From Eutypa lata (taxonomy: Eukaryota > Ascomycota > Sordariomycetes > Xylariales > Diatrypaceae): a DNA stretch of 64,000 nt. Location: contig JAKULF010000009.1 in the NCBI GenBank assembly GCA_022661535.1, forward strand, positions 744,001-808,000, written 5' to 3'. Made by a program: the position numbers and the translations under genes. The notes below the pieces were generated by a model. That model ran no database searches, was not told the DNA's origin, and saw only the letters and a list, made by a program, of their open reading frames with translations. Positions 56,612 to 64,000 of the stretch are shown piece after piece. The stretch's first letter is position 1. The number at the start of each line of letters is the position of its first letter.

Positions 56612-59600
56612 TCACAAACCCCAACCAGTAAGCCAGCTACTAAGCACATCACGTCTCACCTCTGGAATCCGGACTCCCGATACCTTCTCCGCGCGCGCAG
56701 TCGCGACGGTAGCAGCCTCCATCCCATCTCCCAGGGCTTCGTAGTAGTCCAGCATCTTCAGAGCGGGCATCCGGGCGACGTCCTCCGCGCCCGGGTCCTT
56801 CACGTCTCGCAGCCTCCGCACCCATTCCTGGAAGGGCGCCGTCTCCGTGATGCCGTACCTCTCGTGGAGCACGCTCGCCAGCAGCTCCCAGGACTGTGGA
56901 TGGGGCGGATAGATGTGGAAGAACTCGAGGAGGTCTCTACCATCACTACCACTACTACCTGACGGAAGGAGAGGAAGAAGAACGAAGTCATGCACCATGG
57001 ACGCCACGATATCGACCGGCACCCAATCGAGCGGCGTCACGTGGCTCGGGACGCACCCGAGCGCCCTCGCCGTCCGCACGAGGGCCGAGATCCACGGCTG
57101 GTCCGCGTAGAGTAGACTACCGCAGCTGCCATCATCATTATCATCATCACCGAGCGCAGCAGAAGGCCCACCGACCTGACCGACGCGTATAACGGAGACG
57201 GGGACACCGCGCTGGCGGCTCGCCGCTGCGAGGATCCGTTCCGCTACGTGTTTCGACTGCCCGTAGCCGATGTCCAGGGCCGCGGCGGGGTTCTCAACCA
57301 GGGCTTCGGGCGCTGTCGTGCGCTTGGCCAAGTTGCCGACGGCGGCGAGGGAGCTGACGAACACGATGCGCATATTGCTGCTGCTGGCGAGTGCGAGCTC
57401 GGTAACGTCCCGTGTTGCGTGGAGGAATGGCTGGAAGGACTGCAGGGACAGCCCGAAGTCGAGCCGCCAGGCATTGTATACGAGCACATCGACCTCGGAG
57501 GCGAGTGTGTCGTACGAATCCTTCGAGAGTCCGAGGGATGGCTGACCGAGATCCACTGTCATGTAGGACAGCTTGAGGAGAAGTGGCGTAAGGCCTTTGT
57601 CTATGGTACGAAGGGTGGCCTCCTGCCTTGTCTGTGCATCGTCTGTTCGGTTAAGGCAGTAGATGCGGGTAATCTCTGGATTCTTTAATAAGACTGTGAG
57701 AAGATACGATCCCAGGTAACCTGTGGAGCCTATCAGAGCAACTGTATTGACAGAGGTCTTAGATGGCTTGACAGTTTGCGGTGTTGGCTCCCGGGCCAAG
57801 GGTAGGTTCTTTGTGTATCTTTCCACTAACTCATTCACGAGGCGAGCCCGTGCATGCTCCGAATCGTTTCCGGGTACTTTGCCGTCGTTGAGGAAAGCGG
57901 CCACGACGGACGCCAGACCGGCGAGCGTCGGGTTCTGGAAAATTGTCCGGGGCGTGAAACATTCCACTGAAGAAGAAGTTTGCTCTCGGAGATTACGCTT
58001 GAGGCTTGACACGATCACCAACGTTTGCACGGAATCGAGACCGTGTGCGAAAAAGTCCTGGTCGCTGCCGATGGAGGCCGCCGCAGGAAACGACGTGGCA
58101 AAGATCTCCCGCAGAAAGTCGATGACTGCCGATACCTCGTACACGGACTTGACGGTGGACTTTAACGCGACCTTGGTAGCTTGCTCCTGGGATGATGAAC
58201 CAGAGTAGAGGTTTTCAATCTCATCCTTGTAGGCAGCCTCCGACAGCCTTCGAATTACGGTACCTTTCCCCGTTCTGGCGAAAGGTTTATCCGGCAAGGC
58301 ACAGAGAACCATGCCTTTCTGAATGCGGCCCTGTCCCGAGACGAGTGCGTTGGACTCCTCGACGAGGGGCCAGAGCTTGGCCAGTAGTTCGGTCCGTGTT
58401 GCCTCGTCGAGCTTGTCCCTTGGCTCGACGAGGAGGGCCGTCTGCGTTCTGCGGTTTCCAACTACGAAGGCACCTTTGAGAGATGGGTGACTCTGCACAT
58501 TGGCCTCCAACGGGAGGGGGTTAAATTTCTCGCCGTTGGCAAGCACGATGATGTCATCTCTACGTCCGTAGTACTTGAATAGCTGAGGCTTTTGCGGGTG
58601 TCGTGTGAACAAATCCTTAGTTCGGAACTCGGTCACCCCGGGAAGATTATGGTACACTGCAGTGGTGTCCTTGTTGCTTTCGTTGGCGAAAACAACTAAC
58701 TCGAAAGTGCCCTCATTAATGTCGTAAAGCTGCATTTCGTGCTTGAAATTGGGGTTGAACTCGTGCCATGCCCAGTCCTCTGGATCAGGAACCAGTTCGG
58801 GAATCAGGAACATTTCCGTACACCCGAAGGGGGAAACTAGTTCGACAACCTTCGAGAGCTGCTCTCCCACTGCAATATTGGGAGTAAGTAATTACTTCTT
58901 TATGGGTATCTTAGCGAGGTCTGGGAGTTATTCGGGAACAGATGTTCCCGAAAATAACCCTTCCAGTAAATGCAAGCACTAGAACTAGCCATAAAGGGGA
59001 GAAAATGACTACCAAAGTTACTCACCGGTAGGGTTCATAGGGGCACCACTGAAGATGAGAAAGTCGATATCCTTAAAGAAGTCTATGCCGCTTGGCTCGT
59101 GAAGGATCTGTTCTATCACTGCAGGTGGGAGAATGATCGATCGCAGCTGATAGTGCTGTCTGATACATTTCAAGAGGTTGGCATCCGGAAGCATATGTGG
59201 TGGTCCAAATACAGGTGAAGCATTGTAAAAGACCGGATTCACTAGATCTTGTCAGTAGTAGTTTGGAAAACAGGAATTCCGTAGGCTACTAACAAGTGAG
59301 CGCAACAAACCCTCCAAGCTATGCCATTGTCAGCTAACAGCCACTCTCTAAGAAAAGAAAAGAAAAGAAACAAGATGTCTTACATGGAAGAACGGAAATA
59401 CGGTATACACTCGCGCTTCGCCTTCGAACTCCCACATTGTCCAGTCTCTCTTTTTACGGCCGGGGGTGGCCGGAAGATTTCTCTCGTTATCTAGCACAGC
59501 AAACGAGGCGTGTGTCATGGTAATGGGTTTTGGAAGCCCTGCTTTCATGTTAGTTACATTGCATACTATCGATTGATCAAAATGAGGGTGGTACCAGTAG

Positions 59601-60201
59601 ATCCTGAGGAGTGGAGGATGAGAATAGGCTCATTTTTTCCTGCATCGAACCTCTTCATATAAGGATAGTGATCCGGTGTACTGTATAGCATCACATCGAA
59701 AGACGGGATTACCTCGCCACGAATACTGGCCTGTAGGCTCTGGACCGGGTTGATTAAAGGAAGGACCTCGCTCGTATACAACAGCTTTGTGCTCGAGGTC
59801 TGATCCATCAAGGATACATTGGTCGCCGGCGCGTTTCGAGGAGATAGCAGTAGAAGCTATACAACTATCAGCATCGGTTTCTCTAGATAGGTTAAGAATT
59901 AACCAACCTTGTATCCACACTTGACAGTGGCATGGAAGATAATGACACCTCTGAGGTCCTGTATGCCGATGTAGGTTATGGTCTCGAAATCCTGACTTTT
60001 ACCGAATCTATGTTCGATCCACGATGCCATGAAACTAACACATCGTGCCATATCGCTCATGGAAATGTCACGGAAGCCATGCGTCAGATCCGCAGATTTT
60101 GGACTCGAGGCGTAGAGCTTGTGTGGTGTTGTCCTTGCGAGTTCGTCCAGGACAGAAGGTAGCAGCCTTCGGCCATACTCTGACCCTTCTTGCGACGACA
60201 T
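56612..60201 (-). CDS. NRPS-like A-T-R carboxylate reductase
   Basis: A 1069-aa non-ribosomal-peptide-synthetase-like reductase lacking a condensation domain, expected to adenylate an acid, load it on its carrier, and release it as aldehyde or alcohol with NADPH. Six exons keep frame: 59908-60201, 59595-59856, 59384-59538, 59294-59318, 59026-59241 and 56612-58869. The A domain has LILHSSGSTGLPKP (core A3), FHLGGFVALT and GRRDDIIVLANGEKFNP (about 419-435). The carrier motif FFAHGLDS places the phosphopantetheine Ser at 597. The R domain has GSTGYLG (698-704) and YGQSK with Tyr853/Lys857, an intact SDR pair. Compared with aminoadipate reductase it is short. A nearby UstYa pair and a regulator relic suggest a metabolite locus; substrate unknown. 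Confidence 0.9.
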
Positions 60202-61453
60202 GACTGATGCTTGACACAAAGACTATGCGAGATATTGTCGATGGCTACTGTGGAAAGAAGAGACACTCTGCGTGAACTCGAAAATTCGTCTTTTTCTAGT
60301 CCGAAATTGGCAACGGGAAAGAGAATGACTCTGAAGGAAATTGAGGGATTTTTAGGATTAATAGGGCATATTATATCCGTACATGAGCCTAATACCTCTT
60401 ATTTGTTGTCCTGCCTCAATTCATATGCAATGCTGAACCAACACCTTGCACTCGACTTGGCAAGTCTCTGGGCAATGAGATGTTACATGTTGTTATTGAT
60501 TTTATTGATACGTAGCATATGCAGTTGTCACTGTTGGTGGCGCAGTCTAGCGATCCGAATACTGGGGTCGCGTTACCATCCGGGAAACGATATATAATTG
60601 GATGTACATTTACAACATAAGAAATATGTTAGCACTAAACATCCCTTGTTACCATTGTTTGTCTTCTGGTGCTTATATTGACGAACTTGATGCCTAATTG
60701 ATTCTCATTTTACTATTGTATAAGTGGGTGCTGTGTTGTAGAAGTAGATTTATAGTATTGATTTATTTTTAGATGTTTGTTGGGACTTTATATTATTTTT
60801 TGTTCAATTGAATATTACTACCGAAGTCCGTTTATTATTTTCTTTTTGACGCCGTTGGACAACCATTCCTGGCTTTGTGTAGTTAAACCCTTTTCGATAA
60901 CGACCTCTCGGCCCCAATAATGTCGGACTGTTACTTTGGAAGTTTCAATCCCTAATACGTTGATTGCATTAAAAAAAAACATATCATATTATGTGTAATA
61001 TATGCTAAATAACATTTGACTATTTAAGGCCTGGTAAAGTCGGCAAAAGATTAATGTTTATCTTTACTTCTCAGCCTTGGACTAGAACTTTCTTCTTAGA
61101 ACTACATCCCGAGCTTATATCTCTCCTCGTCAACATGAATCGATACGATGATACTTCACTGGCCCTTTTCTGGGCTTAAATTCACACCGAAGGGCAACTA
61201 ACTCTCTTAACTACTTATCACAGGCATAATTTACATGCAAAACTAGGGAACACGGAACAAAAACCTACGGCTTCTCACTCTTTTCATGCTTCTCCCCGTG
61301 TAATACTTGAAATACGACGTTAGGTTTAAAATCAGGGGTATCGCGTGGTTTTCACTTGTCCTAGGCAGGGGCTAATGTGGTCTGTAAATGGGGTGCTCAC
61401 CACTGCTACCCTTCACAAAGTTGTTGCAGGGACCTGGCATAAGAGTCGATTCT
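60202..61453. other. AT-rich intergenic region
   Basis: No gene recognised. The first part holds the NRPS-like promoter; 60590-61020 is markedly AT-rich. Confidence 0.5.
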
Positions 61454-61870
61454 TTAAAGTTGGGAGCCCCAAAGATCTGAAAGGGGACCTGGTGTCTCCA
61501 AGGACGAAGTGTTGATGGGGAAGGTGGAGGTGTCTCCACTGGACTGTGGGAACGACGAGGATTGGGGGAGGTCTCCCGGGGAGGCGAAGCTCACGGAAGG
61601 AGATAAAGAGCAGAGGGTCAGTCCGGTAATATCTGTGGCATCTGTAGCATTATATTGTGGATGCGATTGCGATGGACACCGCCAAAGCCGTGGTCTCTCT
61701 GCTTCCTGCCGTTCTTGTCGCCCACGATCTTTCCAAGGGGGCCTCGACCCGTAGCCGTGGCAGCCGACTCCTCTATATTTGCAGTTTGAACAGGGGAGGC
61801 CATCTTCAGGGCACTTCTTACGTCGCAGCCGATAAGTCCAGCACCCTGTCTTGCTACGGTGGTTGACCAC
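61454..61870 (-). pseudogene. Zn2Cys6 transcription factor relic
   Basis: A fragment with the fungal GAL4-type binuclear zinc motif: GCWTYRLRRKKCPEDGLPC, then SNCKYRGVGC. The spacing matches the family (C-x2-C-x6-C...C-x2-C-x6-C) except that the second Cys is Tyr (TAT at 61832-61834). A normal start is lacking: the frame opens at GTG, with TGA a few codons upstream. The frame ends after a Ser/Pro-rich tail of about 70 residues, with none of the long middle domain of full-length factors. It looks like the broken N-terminus of a pathway regulator. Confidence 0.75.
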
Positions 61871-63334
61871 GATGAATCATATGGACAATGACATGGCCTG
61901 CGAATTAAACACGCACCAGTCTGGTATTCAGAAACGAAGTCAGATGTTGCTTCTGGCCCGAGGTTGAGAACATTGCCGTTTTAAAAAAAAAAAGTCTGGG
62001 CCGAGATAGAACGGCCAGAGAAAGCAGTGTGTGAATAGAAGAACTCTAGCGCAAAGTTGAATATTTCCCTCTAGGATTCTGTAGATCAGTTGCCTATAAC
62101 AACTAGCTTTATCTGACCACCTTGTTGATCCTAGGGATCCACACACCTAGGTGACGTATGCGTCTGACGATAGCTTCATCGGAATACGAATATAGTGAGT
62201 GGTTAGTGCGCCTTGTAATTAGTATATATAGCACCTTCAGGTCCTTTAGATCAAGGTTATCCTGTAATTAAAATATTATCAACAACAGCATTACAATTGT
62301 TATAAATTCCCTGCGTTCCACTAGATCCTACATTCCCAAAGGTAGAGGAGGGGCGGGACAACGCCTGCTGCTATAGGAAATCCAAGATCTACTTCTTTCT
62401 CTATTAAAATATTTAGTTCAATATAATATAATTGTCCATCTTAATAATGTCTTCATTAACTTTTTGACGAATATTTACAAGTTTATTTCGTAATAAAATC
62501 TCCAATTATGGTATTTATTAATTTACGAAACATAAATGCGACTATAACAGCTGCATGCTATAAAATCGACCTTGAGCGTTAATGAAGACCCTGATACTTC
62601 TACTCAAGCCAGCTAGAATGACCCCGGAGAAGATGATTCTAACATTGTCGACGAGGTGCCACACACTTCTGCTCAGACTATGCCAGAGGACATTAAACAC
62701 AGTTCATCTCGCACTTGATGTAAAATGCTCGATGCTTCTACTCTGATATAGCTAAAAACATACCGAGAATTATGTGTCATAACGTGCGGACGGATGAGAT
62801 TTACATTCCCTCGTGCTAGAAATTTCTAAGAGCATCGTTGATTAGTAGAGGTGGTGGCGCTAACCACCTTCCCAGCATCACACAAGTAACAAACTGAAGA
62901 CTGAAAGCATATATTATAGTATGAGTTATATGGTTCCTTTGATAGCCGTTGAACAGGGGCCGATACACAAATCCCCTACTGTATGATAATCCTGTGCAAT
63001 TTCAAACTTAATCACATAGAAAGAAAGCGATATCCGAAATGCCGTATCCGAAAGCATGGATGTGATTATGCCTTGCCATTTGAGTTAAATAGGCTGGCAC
63101 ATGCAGGCAGTCACATCGACTTGCAGAAGTGTAATATTACTGCTGCGGTTTATACGCTGGCCTTTTTAGGCCGCAGTAGCACTGCCCCCGCCACACCTAA
63201 TGCAGGCTCCCTAGCAGAGCATTCGTCCTCCTATGCATGTGTATTTTGTTTTCTCCTTTGTAGCTATCGCTTCTTTCGCCGGCACCATTTTCTTAAGCTT
63301 GGATGATTGCGATTAAACAGCTAAAGGATTTACA
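61871..63334. other. AT-rich intergenic region
   Basis: No gene recognised; AT-rich tracts near 62400-62560, where ATATAATATAATT-like sequence dominates. Contains the upstream region of the STAND gene. Confidence 0.5.
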
Positions 63335-64000
63335 ATGGCGGCCCAACCCTCGTTGTGGCTAGGTGAGGCATTCGCGACCGCGAAAGAGGACTTCAAACGA
63401 AGCCTTAAAAACCCCGCGCAATACGACTTTTCAAAAGTCACCTCGATTGACGATGTTTATGACGAAGCGGAGAAGATCCAAAGACAGCAAGCGAAAACCA
63501 AGACACTCCGTGGTCTAAATAGGCTCCAACCTTTCCTCAATGCTCTCAACGAATATTCTGGTATAATAGATGCCTTCGTTCAAGCGAAGCCCGAGATTAT
63601 GAGTCTCATTTGGGTATGATTTTGATGAAAATACTAAGATCCTGCTTGGCGGTGCGATGGCTGATCGTTATTGTACTATATTAGGGACCACTCAAATTCC
63701 TACTCCATGTGAGACTCATTTGGCTTTCTTTCTGTGAATGATTTTAAAGCTAATTCATCAATTATTAGGCAGCTAGTTCCCTCCTTTCGGTCTTCGACAA
63801 GGTGGTGAAGGTCCTAGCAGATGTTGGGATGACACTTCCTAGCTTCCAAGCGTATGCCTAACTGTTTTAGCAAAACGATGGGATACGTCGGGCGTTGTTC
63901 CTTTTCTATGCCGATATTCTTGACTTTTATGCTGTTCTATTGAACTTTCTTAACAATAGGGGTAAGTTCCTATTCATACTTGTTTCCCTCAAGATGCTAA
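63335..64000 (+). CDS. DUF7708-type STAND protein, N-terminal part (truncated by window end)
   Basis: Start of a fungal STAND/NACHT-type protein. Exons 63335-63613, 63685-63708 (only 24 nt) and 63769-63851 join in frame; further exons lie past the window. The joined sequence has AQPSLWLGEAFATAKEDFKR, LNRLQPFLNALNEYSGIIDA, then KPEIMSLIW-GPLKFLLH-AASSLLSVFDKV, the DUF7708 pattern found ahead of NACHT and ankyrin or WD repeats in fungal immunity-type receptors. The two micro-sized exons sit exactly in the conserved GPLKFLL part. The nucleotide-binding domain and repeats cannot be seen, so the full architecture is an inference. Confidence 0.8.

Noticed and set aside
1..64000. CRISPR arrays, operons, rRNA genes or bacterial mobile elements
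   Set aside because: None seen; the window is eukaryotic with intron-containing genes.

Overview
The window is nuclear DNA from a filamentous ascomycete (Pezizomycotina, most likely Sordariomycetes). Evidence: short introns of about 50-170 nt with GTAAGT/GTATGT donors and CTAAC/CTGAC branch points, fungus-restricted families (HET, SesB-type NB-ARC-TPR NLR, UstYa/DUF3328, Git3 GPCR, DUF7708 STAND), Ser/Thr-rich GPI-type secreted proteins, and frequent TAGGTAGG-like intergenic motifs. The exact taxon cannot be named from sequence alone. Genes are monocistronic, on both strands, separated by 0.3-5 kb of non-coding DNA.

Left part (1-21 kb): a truncated RBM25/Snu71-type splicing factor (-), mitoribosomal protein bS21m/Mrp21 (+), an NLR with SesB-like alpha/beta-hydrolase, NB-ARC and TPR regions that carries an apparent frameshift (+), an HSL-type esterase with polyQ tracts (-), a YwbE-domain/zinc-finger protein (+), a FAD/NAD(P)-binding oxidoreductase (+), a split tRNA-Asn gene, a LacA/Maa-type acetyltransferase (+), a 782-aa fungal protein with a HicA-like C-terminal motif (-), a MITE-like inverted-repeat element, and a secreted GPI-type protein (+).

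Middle (21-47 kb): an eight-exon TPT-family nucleotide-sugar transporter (-), a HET-domain protein (+), a GH16 endoglucanase (-), an MFS transporter (-), an F-box protein (-), a second MITE with about 85-bp TIRs, a poorly understood 39.7-40.8 kb stretch, a class I glutamine amidotransferase (+) and a Git3/GPR-4-type sugar-sensing GPCR (-).

Right part (47-64 kb): AT-rich and accessory. It holds two tandem, decaying UstYa/DUF3328 genes, a third inverted-repeat element, a secreted streptogrisin-like serine protease that looks bacterial in type, a complete A-T-R NRPS-like carboxylate reductase (-), a relic of a Zn2Cys6 regulator with a lost zinc ligand, and the start of a DUF7708 STAND protein. 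UstYa genes, NRPS-like reductase and regulator relic together suggest a partly eroded secondary-metabolite locus.

Four genes (NLR, HET, 782-aa protein, DUF7708 STAND) belong, or may belong, to fungal allorecognition/immunity, but they are scattered and not organised as one unit. No CRISPR, rRNA or complete transposase gene was seen.
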